A stretch of DNA of 39,564 nt from Bacteroidales bacterium (GTDB taxonomy: Bacteria > Bacteroidota > Bacteroidia > Bacteroidales > F082), in NCBI GenBank assembly GCA_015493215.1, contig WGDP01000019.1, positions 1 through 39,564 of the forward strand, in the 5' to 3' direction. Position 1 is the stretch's first letter, and every line of letters begins with the position of its first letter. The notes beneath the pieces are model-generated. The model ran no database searches. It worked only from the letters and a program-made list of their open reading frames with translations, and was not told the origin of the DNA. Position numbers and translations under genes: made by a program. Below are positions 26,433 to 35,039 of this stretch, one piece after another.

Positions 26433-27503
26433 ATGAAAATTGCATCACTGGTTTCGGGAGGAGTTGACAGCTCGGTAACCATCCCTTTATTAAAAGAGCA
26501 GGGGTTTGACCCGCATATTTTTTACATCCGTATTGGTATGGAAGACGAGCCTTCGTTTTCGGATTGCCCTGCGGAAGAGGATATTGAAATAACCACCTGG
26601 ATTGCAAAAAAATACGGATGTAAATTTGATATTGTTGATTTGCAAAAAGAGTATTGGGATACGGTTGTGAAATATACCATTGATACGGTAAAAGCGGGGT
26701 TAACCCCCAATCCGGATATAATGTGTAATGTGCTGATAAAGTTTGGTGCGTTTCGCGATAAATACGGCCATGAGTTTGACAAAATCGCCACCGGCCATTA
26801 TGCTTCGACTTACGAAACCGGTGAAGGGATATTTTTGGGCACTGCCAAAGACAGGGTAAAAGACCAAACCTATTTTTTAAGCCAGATTACCACAGAACAA
26901 TTAAACCATGTGATGTTTCCCATCGGCCATCTTGAAAAAAAGTCGGTTCGGCGCATAGCAAACGAAATGAAGCTGCCCTCGGCCAATAGGCCCGACAGTC
27001 AGGGAATATGTTTTCTTGGCAAAATCAATTACAACGATTTTATCAGAAAATATGTAGGTGAGCGCCCCGGTGAAGTGGTTGAGCTGGAAACCGGCAGGGT
27101 GCTGGGCGAGCATAGAGGTTTTTGGTTTCATACCATTGGCCAGCGACGCGGACTGGGGTTGGGTGGCGGTCCCTGGTTTGTGGTGAAAAAAGACATCGAA
27201 AACAACATTATATATGTGTCAAACGGCTACGACCCCATTGCTCAGTACAGCGATAAAGTTTGGCTTGAAGGTCTTCACATCTTAAACCCTGCCCACGATT
27301 ATTCCGGCTTGTCCGACATTAAATTTAAAATCAGACATCAGCCCGAGTTTACCAAAGGCACGTTGGTGCAATCGGAAAGAGGCATTTACATTCAGTCGGA
27401 GCATAAAATTTCGGGCATTGCCCCCGGACAGTTTGCCGCCATTTACGATATGGAGGAAAAAACCTGTATCGGCAGTGGCGTGATAGCGCAGGGAGACGAG
27501 TAA
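26433..27503 (+). CDS. mnmA: tRNA-specific 2-thiouridylase MnmA
   Basis: This 356-aa cytoplasmic enzyme activates U34 of Lys, Glu and Gln tRNAs with ATP and inserts sulfur to make 2-thiouridine. It shows the PP-loop SGGVDSS (8-14), the nucleophile C98 in NPDIMCN and the persulfide cysteine C193 in DSQGICFLG. A later HTIGQRRGLGLGG segment is also characteristic. I chose the ATG at 26433 because the PP-loop strand begins there. A CCTTTGC sequence 14-20 nt upstream resembles a -7 element, so the upstream ATG at 26391 would lie outside the transcript. It converges with the aminotransferase gene, with 6 nt between the stops. Confidence 0.95.
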   Translation: MKIASLVSGGVDSSVTIPLLKEQGFDPHIFYIRIGMEDEPSFSDCPAEEDIEITTWIAKKYGCKFDIVDLQKEYWDTVVKYTIDTVKAGLTPNPDIMCNVLIKFGAFRDKYGHEFDKIATGHYASTYETGEGIFLGTAKDRVKDQTYFLSQITTEQLNHVMFPIGHLEKKSVRRIANEMKLPSANRPDSQGICFLGKINYNDFIRKYVGERPGEVVELETGRVLGEHRGFWFHTIGQRRGLGLGGGPWFVVKKDIENNIIYVSNGYDPIAQYSDKVWLEGLHILNPAHDYSGLSDIKFKIRHQPEFTKGTLVQSERGIYIQSEHKISGIAPGQFAAIYDMEEKTCIGSGVIAQGDE

Positions 27504-27509
27504 TGCGAA

Positions 27510-28829
27510 TTAGCTGTTTTTATGATCTTCGTTAAACTGTTTCAGCCTTTTTTCCAAATCGGTAAACTGTTCTGTTTGTACCAGCGAAGTACATGCTCTG
27601 ATGCCTTCCTTACGTTCGCTTCCGGTAATAAGCAGCGAAATGGCACTTACTCCGTAATATATCAGCTCGTTTAACAACTCTTCGGCATCCATGCCGGGAT
27701 AGCTAAAGGTAAAATAAAAGCCATCGGCAATGGGCTGATCAACATCGGTATCGTAAACAATTTTAAATCCGTTTTCGGTAAATATACGTTTCATTTCATG
27801 GGCTTTGCGGCCATACTCTTTTACGTAATCAACAAAGTTAAACTCTCCGTCGTTGGCTGCTTTTAGCAAGGCTGTTAAAGCATATTGCGCCGAGTGTGAA
27901 GTGCCCGAACTCAACGGGTACAGGGTTCCAAAAATCATCGAATACCCAAGTTTGTCGTTTACATAATACCGTTTAAGGTCGGGGTAGTGTGCGTTAAACA
28001 AGTTGTCGGATATGGCCATAATGCCAATGCGTTCGCCGGCGTAACTAAAAATTTTACTGCTAGAGATAAACAGAATGTAGTTGTCGGTGTATTTTGCTAC
28101 GGTAGGCTGGTAAGGTGGTTCGCCGGGTTTGTCATAATCTTTTCTGAAGTCCATGCCAAAGTAGGCGAGGTCTTCCAGAATAACCACATTGTATTTATTG
28201 GCCAGCTCGCCAATGGTTTTTAATTCATCATCGGTAAAACATATCCACGACGGGTTGTTGGGGTTGGAGTATAACACCGAGTGTATTTTTCCGGTTTTAA
28301 AGTACGATTCCAGCTTTTCGCGCAGTTTGTCGCCGCGGTAATTGTAAACGTCAAAACTTTCATATTTGATATCCAGTACCTTATGTTGCATTTTATGAAC
28401 CGGGAATCCGGGGTCGATAAACAGGGTTGTATCTTTGTTTTTGTCAATGCGGCTCAGGGTTAAAAAGGCTGCAAAACCGCCTTGCATCGATCCTACGGTG
28501 GGAACACATCCCGCAGGGTCAATATCCACATCCATAAACAGTTTAATAAATCTTGATGCTTCGTTTTTAAGAACCTGTAGTCCCTGAATGTTTGGGTAAA
28601 CGGCAGCCACACCGTTTTTAAGTGCATCTATTTGTGCGTTAACCCCAACGGGAGCAGGAGGAATCCCCGGTACCCCCATCTCCATACGGATGTATTTTTT
28701 GCCCGTGGCTCCTTCAATTTCATCAATTAGCTTTTTAATCTCGCGGATTGTTCCGGTACCTACCGAGTTTAATCCGCTCTCTTTTATTTTTTCATTTACG
28801 ATGTTAAAATCAATGGGTGTATTTCTCAT
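27510..28829 (-). CDS. Class I/II PLP-dependent aminotransferase
   Basis: This 439-aa fold-type I aminotransferase is probably cytosolic. Visible cofactor residues are the Schiff-base lysine K259 in SSSKIFSYAGERIG, D220 with Y223 in LEDLAYFGM, and the PNNPS motif near 190-194. The specific amino acid substrate cannot be told from the sequence; the family covers aspartate, alanine, tyrosine and others. It lies 28 nt downstream of a membrane-protein gene on the same strand and probably shares its promoter at 29586-29614. It converges with mnmA. Confidence 0.88.
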   Translation of the reverse strand: MRNTPIDFNIVNEKIKESGLNSVGTGTIREIKKLIDEIEGATGKKYIRMEMGVPGIPPAPVGVNAQIDALKNGVAAVYPNIQGLQVLKNEASRFIKLFMDVDIDPAGCVPTVGSMQGGFAAFLTLSRIDKNKDTTLFIDPGFPVHKMQHKVLDIKYESFDVYNYRGDKLREKLESYFKTGKIHSVLYSNPNNPSWICFTDDELKTIGELANKYNVVILEDLAYFGMDFRKDYDKPGEPPYQPTVAKYTDNYILFISSSKIFSYAGERIGIMAISDNLFNAHYPDLKRYYVNDKLGYSMIFGTLYPLSSGTSHSAQYALTALLKAANDGEFNFVDYVKEYGRKAHEMKRIFTENGFKIVYDTDVDQPIADGFYFTFSYPGMDAEELLNELIYYGVSAISLLITGSERKEGIRACTSLVQTEQFTDLEKRLKQFNEDHKNS

Positions 28830-28857
28830 AATATATTTGTTTAAGCTGTTTGGGTTT

Positions 28858-29547
28858 CTATTTTTTCATGTTTGCCAATGCCAGAATTATTCCCAGCACA
28901 ATGCCGAGCAGCGCTGCGAAAAGCACTCTGAAATCGGCCGGCAGTAAAAAGGTAACGGTATGCGCAGGAATCCAAAAAAAGGGGATCGTTTTTTTTAAAA
29001 CGAAGTTCCACTGTACATCCCAGTTGAGACCTTTTAATATTTTCGCAAAGGGAATAGGGGTTAAAAAGCCTTTTAAAGTACCGCCGGTAGTTAAAATATG
29101 GGTGTCAGTAATTTTATGCAAAGTCATCATTACGGGAGCATAAATCAGGTTTAAGCCGGCACTGATGGTAAAAGCCACCAACACTTTTCCTGCTGTTAGT
29201 TTTCCCGCAAATATTGCCTGTGCATGCTGCATACCCATATATTGCAAAAAAGAAGGCGTTCCGGATGCAAAAACTATAAAGGCAAATTTAATGGTGATGC
29301 CCAAAAATCCCCACACAACGGCTCTCGGTAAAATACCAAAACCGGGCTGTGTGTAGTTCCCGGTTTTGATACGAAGTCCAATTACTTCTCCAATTACTGC
29401 TAAAATGGCAAACTTTATAAATGCCATTATAAAGCCGTGATAATGATTTAAGTGAGTGTAGGTTTCGTAAACCTTCCCACTTAAAAAGAATGGTAAAAAC
29501 AAGAGCAAAACTCCTGCTGAAAACAAAATGTCGTTGCGTTTAATCAT
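28858..29547 (-). CDS. Multi-pass membrane protein of unknown function, weakly Mpv17-like
   Basis: This 229-aa protein has about five hydrophobic stretches: residues 8-22, 40-58, 80-96, about 128-142 and 205-226. The C-terminal part, with WDVQWNF, then IPFFWIPAHTVTFLLP and DFRVLFAALLGI, recalls the conserved C-terminal signature of the Mpv17/PMP22 family (aromatic, P, then a W-rich helix with F/R-V). That similarity is weak and from memory. No catalytic motif is seen. It is preceded by a good Bacteroidota promoter and followed by the aminotransferase, suggesting co-expression. Confidence 0.7.
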   Translation of the reverse strand: MIKRNDILFSAGVLLLFLPFFLSGKVYETYTHLNHYHGFIMAFIKFAILAVIGEVIGLRIKTGNYTQPGFGILPRAVVWGFLGITIKFAFIVFASGTPSFLQYMGMQHAQAIFAGKLTAGKVLVAFTISAGLNLIYAPVMMTLHKITDTHILTTGGTLKGFLTPIPFAKILKGLNWDVQWNFVLKKTIPFFWIPAHTVTFLLPADFRVLFAALLGIVLGIILALANMKK

Positions 29548-29585
29548 TAAAAAAAGGCTTCAAATTCTTAATAAATGAACAGCTT

Positions 29586-29614
29586 CAAAGATACATATTA
29601 TTTATTGTTAACAA
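29586..29614 (-). promoter_or_regulatory. Bacteroidota-type promoter of the membrane protein/aminotransferase pair
   Basis: On the minus strand TTG at 29614-29612 is followed after 18 nt by TATCTTTG at 29593-29586. Both elements match the phylum consensus, with start of transcription near 29580 and a leader of about 32 nt. It is one of the two best promoters in the window. Confidence 0.65.
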
Positions 29615-29688
29615 AACCCAAACTGTTTTGATTTTTGGCATTTTTTGCTTAACCTCTTCATGGTTATAATTTGTTTCACTCATCTTTT

Positions 29689-29696
29689 TATCTTTG
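29689..29696 (+). promoter_or_regulatory. Putative -7 box of purE
   Basis: TATCTTTG is a full TAnnTTTG match 14 nt before the purE ATG at 29711. The nearest upstream TTTG (29670-29673) is only 15 nt away, shorter than usual. Confidence 0.5.
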
Positions 29697-29710
29697 GCAA
29701 AAAAATAGTT

Positions 29711-30217
29711 ATGAAACCTGTTGTAAGTATTATTATGGGCAGTACCTCCGATTTAAAGGTGATGGAAAAAGCAGCCCGTTTTTTTGAGGAGATGAGTATT
29801 CCTTTTGAAATGAATGCCTTGTCGGCGCATCGTACCCCCGAAGAGGTGGAAAAGTTTGCCAAAAGTGCCCGGCAAAGAGGCGTGAAAGTAATAATTGCCG
29901 GTGCCGGCATGGCAGCTCATTTGCCCGGTGTAATTGCCGCTATGACCACCCTTCCCGTAATAGGAGTACCCATTAATGCAACCCTCGACGGCATGGATGC
30001 TTTGCTGGCCATTGTGCAAATGCCTCCCGGAATTCCGGTGGCCACGGTAGGTATTAATGGGGCCCTTAATGCTGCCATCCTCGCCACCCAAATGATGGCG
30101 CCGGGCGAGGATGTCCTGATGGAAAAACTCACGCAATACAAGGAAAACCTCAAAGAAAAAATTGTAAAAGCCAACGAAGAACTTAGCAGGGTGAAGTACA
30201 ACTTTAAAACTAATTAA
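29711..30217 (+). CDS. purE: N5-carboxyaminoimidazole ribonucleotide mutase
   Basis: This 168-aa class I PurE rearranges N5-CAIR to CAIR in purine synthesis. Motifs present are GSTSDLKVM (S11 and D14 bind the substrate), SAHRTPE with the catalytic H40, and [11 protein letters not shown]. Length is typical of the octameric bacterial enzyme. I chose the ATG at 29711 because [11 protein letters not shown] is the family start; an in-frame start 22 codons upstream would place the -7 box inside the gene. No purK is next to it. Confidence 0.96.
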   Translation: MKPVVSIIMGSTSDLKVMEKAARFFEEMSIPFEMNALSAHRTPEEVEKFAKSARQRGVKVIIAGAGMAAHLPGVIAAMTTLPVIGVPINATLDGMDALLAIVQMPPGIPVATVGINGALNAAILATQMMAPGEDVLMEKLTQYKENLKEKIVKANEELSRVKYNFKTN

Positions 30218-30256
30218 CTTTAACAGTTTTTTCATATCCGGTTCAGTGGGATTTCC

Positions 30257-30264
30257 TATTTTTG
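30257..30264 (+). promoter_or_regulatory. Putative -7 box of the 841-aa exported protein gene
   Basis: TATTTTTG followed by CC matches TAnnTTTG, 19 nt before the TTG start at 30284. No clear -33 TTG was found. Confidence 0.4.
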
Positions 30265-30283
30265 CCGTTCAAATTGCAGGGCT

Positions 30284-32809
30284 TTGAAAAAAAGAATTTC
30301 TTTAATTTTTTTACTTTCAGGATGGTTTTTTATTCAGCTGATGGGGCAGAACTTTGTTTCGCCCGGGCAGGTGGTTTTAACAAACCGGTCGGTTAACAAT
30401 GACTCCGGGTTTCATCAGCTGTTTTCAATGCTGTCGGTTAATAATGAAAAAAATATTAACAGCCTGCAATTAACCGTTTCTTACCGTCAATTTGTTGAAA
30501 ACAGTAAGCAGGGAGTTAAAGTTTCGTGGAAGGATGTTGCCATAACCGGAGATACCCGTTTCAGAGATTTTGCTTTTGACACCCTTTTAATGCCCGATAA
30601 GGTGCTGGTAACGTTTACCTGGCCGTCTAAAAACAGCAATCAATTGTTGAAGCAGCAGTTTGAGGCCTCTTTTCCGGCCACCAATTTGTTGTTTAATCTT
30701 CAGGGTTATGAAGGGAAGGGGCTTACGATTAAGGTGGATTTTGCCATGTCCAAAGCAAAATACAACCGCTTTGTTAGGCTGTCAGGATTGGCCAATCATT
30801 ACTATGGCTTTTATTCGGTATTAACCAACATCTTAAACCATAAAAATGCCGAAGGCCGGATGGTGTTATTAAATTATCTGGAACTGCATCGTACACTGTA
30901 TTCCATTGATCATCTGAAGCTCATAAAATTACTCGGGCTTAAAACCCGTGACCCTGAAAAATTGCTTCCTTTAATTAAGAGAGCCGCAAGGCTTGAAACG
31001 CGCGAAAGAACCTTATCCAAAAAGCAGCTTAACAAATCGAAACCCGGTTTTCGCGAAGGTGAAGTGGCCAACGGGCTGGCTGATTTATCGGTAAAATATC
31101 TGACAAACGAAAGCCGCTATCAACCCTATATGGCTGCTTCGTACGAGCTGATGGCAAAATTAACGAATGACCCTGAAACCGTTGCGTTTTACAAGATGCT
31201 ATGTAATCGCTTTGCTGCCGTGGAAAACGATGGTACCGGTTTGTGTCAACTGGTATTTAACGCCTTTTTAAACCGGGCCGAACAATACAATACATCGGAA
31301 CAATATTCCTTTGCAATGATTATGCTCGATAATGCGCAATTGTGGTCGCAAGTGGTTAAAAACGTTGTTGAGCAGCCGGTGTTTGGTAACCGGTTAAATA
31401 GTGTTTTGGACGGAATGATGACTTCGTACCTTAAGGTGGCTGCTGCGGGTTACCGGACGGGAAATCGTGCCATGGGCTTGCGGTACGAAAAAAAAGCCGA
31501 TGACCTGTTTAAAAAGATATCTCATAAATATCCCGAAATTGTGCGCAATTCGCAGCCTCGTTTTCAGTCGATGTTGGTTCGGTTGGCAAAGGATGAACTA
31601 TCTAAAAATCAAACCCAATCCATGCTGGATATGTTTTTCCGCTTTCGCTATTTAAATTTCTCGCCGCAGGAAAAAAACGCCGTTTTTGAGATGAAATCGC
31701 AGGCTTATCAAAAACTATGTTTGCAATACATTGGTTCGGCTGAAACTGCACTTAACAACGAAAACATTGATGAAGCATACAAAAGAATGAAAACCGTTAA
31801 GGATTATTGCAGCCTGAGGAGTAACTATGTAAAAAATAATAAAACGGTTGATAAAAGGTTGGAAAAAACCGCCTATGGTTTGATTTTGGAATTTATTCAG
31901 CGTGGTGAGATATTGCTTGACAGGGGTGAGAGCGACAGGGCAATGCAAAATTTTAGTACGGCTCTGGGGTTGCAAAACGATTTTTTAAGCTACCGTTTAA
32001 CAAGGTTGGATGAGTTGATGGCGCAAACCGCTGTTCCGGTGATTTTAAGCGAGATAGAAAAGGCCGAGTTGGAGGTGTGGGCCAACAAAATGGAGGAGGC
32101 AAAAAAGCATTATAACCGGATAGTTGCTTTTCAAAACAGGTACTTTTTGGAGCAAAACCCTGAAGTAAACAGCAAAGTATCTCAGCTAAGAGAAATGCTT
32201 GAAAACAGAGTCTGTGTCGATGCCCGCTATTCGTTGTCCAATTATCTTCAGGTGGCGCAAAACCGAATTAAACAGGAAAAGTGGGAGGAGGCTGCCGTTG
32301 CACTTGATAAGGCTGAAAAACTTATCCGGGGAAAGCGTAACTGCCCGCTTGATACAACAATGATATTGGGATTGCGGTATCGTTACCGGTTTGCGTTAGC
32401 CTATGCTGTGCGCTACGATAGTGTTACTGATAGATTGTATGCTTATGGGTATGAGAAGGTATGGAAGCAGCTTGCCGCCCTGGATGCCTTTTATGCTATG
32501 CACAAACTGGATTTGCTGGGGGTAAAGCCTTCGGGACAATACCGGATTTTGAAAAGTCAGCAAAACCCAAACAACGTTAAAAGGGTTGTTAAGTACTATC
32601 TGTCCAAGGGTGATGCCGGGCAGGCTCTTCGTTATCTGATGTTGTTAAAAGAGTTCGGGGTAAGCTCACACCAAACCAAACCGCTTCAAATTGAGTTGGC
32701 AAAAAGTATGGCCGGGCAATTGTCCGAAAGCAGGTTCCGGCGTGTTGTGGATACCAATGACGAATGGTTGCAGCCCCTTGTTAAAACCTATACCGGCCTA
32801 ATTCGATAA
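30284..32809 (+). CDS. Unrecognised exported protein with TPR-like helical repeats, TTG start
   Basis: This 841-aa protein belongs to no family I can name. The likely start is TTG at 30284, because the next residues (KKRISLIFLLSGWFFIQ) form a signal peptide that would be lost from the first in-frame ATG at 30341. Residues about 23-165 look beta-rich. From about 180 onward the chain is helical with repeat-like segments such as DRGESDRAMQNFSTALGLQ, NKMEEAKKHYNRIVAF and EKWEEAAVALDKAEKLI, which resemble tetratricopeptide helices. A periplasmic scaffold or binding role is plausible but unproven. It is followed after 39 nt by pepE. Confidence 0.7.
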   Translation: MKKRISLIFLLSGWFFIQLMGQNFVSPGQVVLTNRSVNNDSGFHQLFSMLSVNNEKNINSLQLTVSYRQFVENSKQGVKVSWKDVAITGDTRFRDFAFDTLLMPDKVLVTFTWPSKNSNQLLKQQFEASFPATNLLFNLQGYEGKGLTIKVDFAMSKAKYNRFVRLSGLANHYYGFYSVLTNILNHKNAEGRMVLLNYLELHRTLYSIDHLKLIKLLGLKTRDPEKLLPLIKRAARLETRERTLSKKQLNKSKPGFREGEVANGLADLSVKYLTNESRYQPYMAASYELMAKLTNDPETVAFYKMLCNRFAAVENDGTGLCQLVFNAFLNRAEQYNTSEQYSFAMIMLDNAQLWSQVVKNVVEQPVFGNRLNSVLDGMMTSYLKVAAAGYRTGNRAMGLRYEKKADDLFKKISHKYPEIVRNSQPRFQSMLVRLAKDELSKNQTQSMLDMFFRFRYLNFSPQEKNAVFEMKSQAYQKLCLQYIGSAETALNNENIDEAYKRMKTVKDYCSLRSNYVKNNKTVDKRLEKTAYGLILEFIQRGEILLDRGESDRAMQNFSTALGLQNDFLSYRLTRLDELMAQTAVPVILSEIEKAELEVWANKMEEAKKHYNRIVAFQNRYFLEQNPEVNSKVSQLREMLENRVCVDARYSLSNYLQVAQNRIKQEKWEEAAVALDKAEKLIRGKRNCPLDTTMILGLRYRYRFALAYAVRYDSVTDRLYAYGYEKVWKQLAALDAFYAMHKLDLLGVKPSGQYRILKSQQNPNNVKRVVKYYLSKGDAGQALRYLMLLKEFGVSSHQTKPLQIELAKSMAGQLSESRFRRVVDTNDEWLQPLVKTYTGLIR

Positions 32810-32848
32810 AAAACATATCTTTACCATCGTTAAATAATATTGAACATT

Positions 32849-33583
32849 ATGACCAGAAAATTATTACTTATCAGCAATTCAACCATGGCCGGTGAAGCCT
32901 ATTTGGCATGGCCAAAAAATTATATAGCCGGTTTTTTGCATACACATCACGTAAAAAAGGTAACTTTTGTCCCTTTTGCGGGCGTTAATTTGTCGGATGC
33001 CGGTTTAACCGAATCGTATGATGTTTATGCTAAAAAGGTGGCAGAAGTGTTTGCCACGTTTGGTGTTGAAGTCGAGTCGGTTCATCAAACAGATAACCCT
33101 GTTGAAATGGTAAACAGGGCAGAGGCTGTAGTAGTGGGAGGGGGCAACACCTTTCATTTGGTAGGAAAAATGCACGAAACCGGAATTATGGAAGCCATTA
33201 GGTTAAAAGCCCTGTCGGGAACGCCCTATATGGGATGGAGTGCCGGAGCCAATGTGGCGTGTCCCACCCTGAAAACAACCAACGATATGCCCATATACGA
33301 GCCTGCAAGTTTTGACACCTTAAATTTGGTTCCGTTTCAAATTAACCCCCACTATCTCGATGCCAACCCCCAAGGCCATGGCGGCGAAACCCGCCAGCAG
33401 CGTATCGAAGAGTTTTTGGCTGTCAATCGTGGTGTGAAGGTGTTGGGGCTGCGCGAGGCAAGCATGTTGTATGTTGACGATAACTCCATGAAACTGATGG
33501 GGAAACGTGACCTGCGCCTTTTTGAATTTGGCAAAGAACCGGTTGAATATAAACCTGATACCGATTTGAGTTTCCTGTTGTAA
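32849..33583 (+). CDS. pepE: Dipeptidase E (alpha-aspartyl dipeptidase)
   Basis: This 244-aa S51-family serine peptidase hydrolyses dipeptides with N-terminal aspartate in the cytoplasm. The triad residues match the E. coli enzyme with a constant offset of 11: S131 in GWSAGANVA (E. coli S120), D146 in TTNDMP (D135) and H168 in INPHYLD (H157). The glycine-rich VVVGGGNTFHL loop forms the oxyanion region. The ATG at 32849 is chosen over an in-frame TTG three codons upstream. It may be co-transcribed with the preceding gene, although TATCTTTA just after that gene is close to a -7 box of its own. Confidence 0.94.
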   Translation: MTRKLLLISNSTMAGEAYLAWPKNYIAGFLHTHHVKKVTFVPFAGVNLSDAGLTESYDVYAKKVAEVFATFGVEVESVHQTDNPVEMVNRAEAVVVGGGNTFHLVGKMHETGIMEAIRLKALSGTPYMGWSAGANVACPTLKTTNDMPIYEPASFDTLNLVPFQINPHYLDANPQGHGGETRQQRIEEFLAVNRGVKVLGLREASMLYVDDNSMKLMGKRDLRLFEFGKEPVEYKPDTDLSFLL

Positions 33584-33784
33584 AGTGCGGCATGCTTTTT
33601 GGTTTGTTTTTAAGGTTTTTATGGGGATCGATATAATTTTTAACGGTTAAAAGAGTTGGATTACAAATAGAATATAGTAAAGCAATCAACATATGCAGTT
33701 ATTGTTGGATGTGACAAAATATTACCGGTAGTTTAAATAAAAGATTCTAAATAAGATAAGTGTAAAAATTAAAATTATAAACAA

Positions 33785-34369
33785 ATGAAAAAGTTAATTT
33801 TTGTATTGGGAATGTTGTTTTTTTTGGGCGGGGTAATGCCTGCCACGGCACAGCAAAACAGTAAACTGTCGTCACGAGAGCAACAAAAATTAGAAAAACA
33901 AAAGAAAAAAGAGGCTAAACAGTCAGAAGACCTGGCCGAGTTAAAGGCGGTAAACAAACTTGTTGAGGACACTGCCTTTGTTTTTGTGGCAAACACGCTT
34001 TACGGTCCGCGTGGCAGTTCCTATCATGTTGACCCGAGTATTAACTTTTTGGGAGTTCACCATGGTAAAGCGGTTTATCAGTTTGCCTTTAACGGATTGG
34101 TGGGCTGGAATGGTATCGGAGGCGCGACTTTTGAGGGGGACATCACCCGGTATAAATTTAAACCTTCCGAAAATATTAAAAAAGCATCCGACCTTACCAT
34201 GAACTTTAGAGCTATGGGTGTGGCCGGTTCACCTTATGTTACCATGAGCTTTTTCGGGCACAGAGCAACAGTTAGCATTACCTTTAATACCGGAGAGCGT
34301 GTACGTCTTGACGGCGAAATCAGGTCGGTTAAAGATGCGGGAGTATATAAAGGACAGTCGCTGTTTTAA
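33785..34369 (+). CDS. DUF4251 domain protein, exported
   Basis: This 194-aa protein has a signal peptide (1 to about 24, cleavage near ATAQ) and a lysine/glutamate-rich coiled segment (about 29-50). The DUF4251 beta domain follows: FVFVANTLYGPRG, FNGLVGWNGIGGATFEGDI and a final VSITFNTGERVRLDGEI. The family is abundant in Bacteroidota and has no known function. It is probably periplasmic or attached to the outer membrane. It sits alone after a 201-nt spacer in which I see no clear promoter or hairpin, and it converges with the kinase gene at 34390. Confidence 0.85.
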   Translation: MKKLIFVLGMLFFLGGVMPATAQQNSKLSSREQQKLEKQKKKEAKQSEDLAELKAVNKLVEDTAFVFVANTLYGPRGSSYHVDPSINFLGVHHGKAVYQFAFNGLVGWNGIGGATFEGDITRYKFKPSENIKKASDLTMNFRAMGVAGSPYVTMSFFGHRATVSITFNTGERVRLDGEIRSVKDAGVYKGQSLF

Positions 34370-34389
34370 ACAAAGGAAAGCGGTGCAGT

Positions 34390-35034
34390 TTATTCAGCCT
34401 CCGCTTTGCGTACCTTATAATCCATGCCCACAAACAGGTCGGCTTTGGGTTTTAACGATTGAACGGTAATGTGCTCTTGCTCCAAAACCCTCATACGGTA
34501 CTCGTTTTGAGGTTCTTTACCGCGTGATGCCTGTGCTTTTTTGGTTTCGTGGTAGGTGAGTTCAATAAAGACTTTCAGGTCGGCATCTTCGCAGTTAATG
34601 GCATACAGCCCGTCCATAATAATCATGTCAATTCCTTTAAAATTGGTGGTGAGGCTGTCAACCTGCTCGGTAACAAGGTCAACACAAGGCATGGTATTGC
34701 TGCGGGAGTTTTTAAAATCTCCAACGGTTTGTTTGATGCCCTGCCAGTCGATTTCACCAAGGCCTACAACTTTTTCAATGCCGTTGTCCTGTCGCCACTG
34801 TGTACGCTTGAGGGGTAAAATCTTATAGAAATTATCAATATGAACCGGCTTGGCAAAGATACCATGCTTGCGCAGGTTTTTTGCTACAACGTGGGTAAGC
34901 TCCGATTTGCCCGATCCCGATTCGCCCGAAATGGCAACAATGTATTTGTCTTTTTTGTTTTTTAAAATTTCTTTAACGATGGCATCGGCAGCAGTGCGAT
35001 GCTTTTCTGTTATTAATAATACGTCTTCCAGCAT
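34390..35034 (-). CDS. Uridine kinase/phosphoribulokinase-family P-loop kinase
   Basis: This 214-aa cytoplasmic kinase has Walker A GESGSGKS at 37-44 and the family's HIDNFYKILP segment, which places the acceptor. It also has the GEIDWQGI and IIMDGLYAI strands and an R-rich lid (RMRVLEQEH). These place it in the PRK/uridine kinase superfamily, but not clearly among true uridine kinases. Its ATG lies 5 nt after the stop of the phosphoglucomutase-GH65 fusion gene, so the two are co-transcribed. From this context a sugar or sugar-derivative substrate is at least as likely as uridine; this is inference. Confidence 0.8.
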   Translation of the reverse strand: MLEDVLLITEKHRTAADAIVKEILKNKKDKYIVAISGESGSGKSELTHVVAKNLRKHGIFAKPVHIDNFYKILPLKRTQWRQDNGIEKVVGLGEIDWQGIKQTVGDFKNSRSNTMPCVDLVTEQVDSLTTNFKGIDMIIMDGLYAINCEDADLKVFIELTYHETKKAQASRGKEPQNEYRMRVLEQEHITVQSLKPKADLFVGMDYKVRKAEAE

Positions 35035-35039
35035 TTGAT

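Noticed and set aside
29636-29650. TTGGCA followed by TTGCTT before purE, resembling a sigma-54 -24/-12 promoter
   Set aside because: The GG-to-GC distance is 10 bp instead of the required 12, and a good Bacteroidota -7 box lies between it and the gene.
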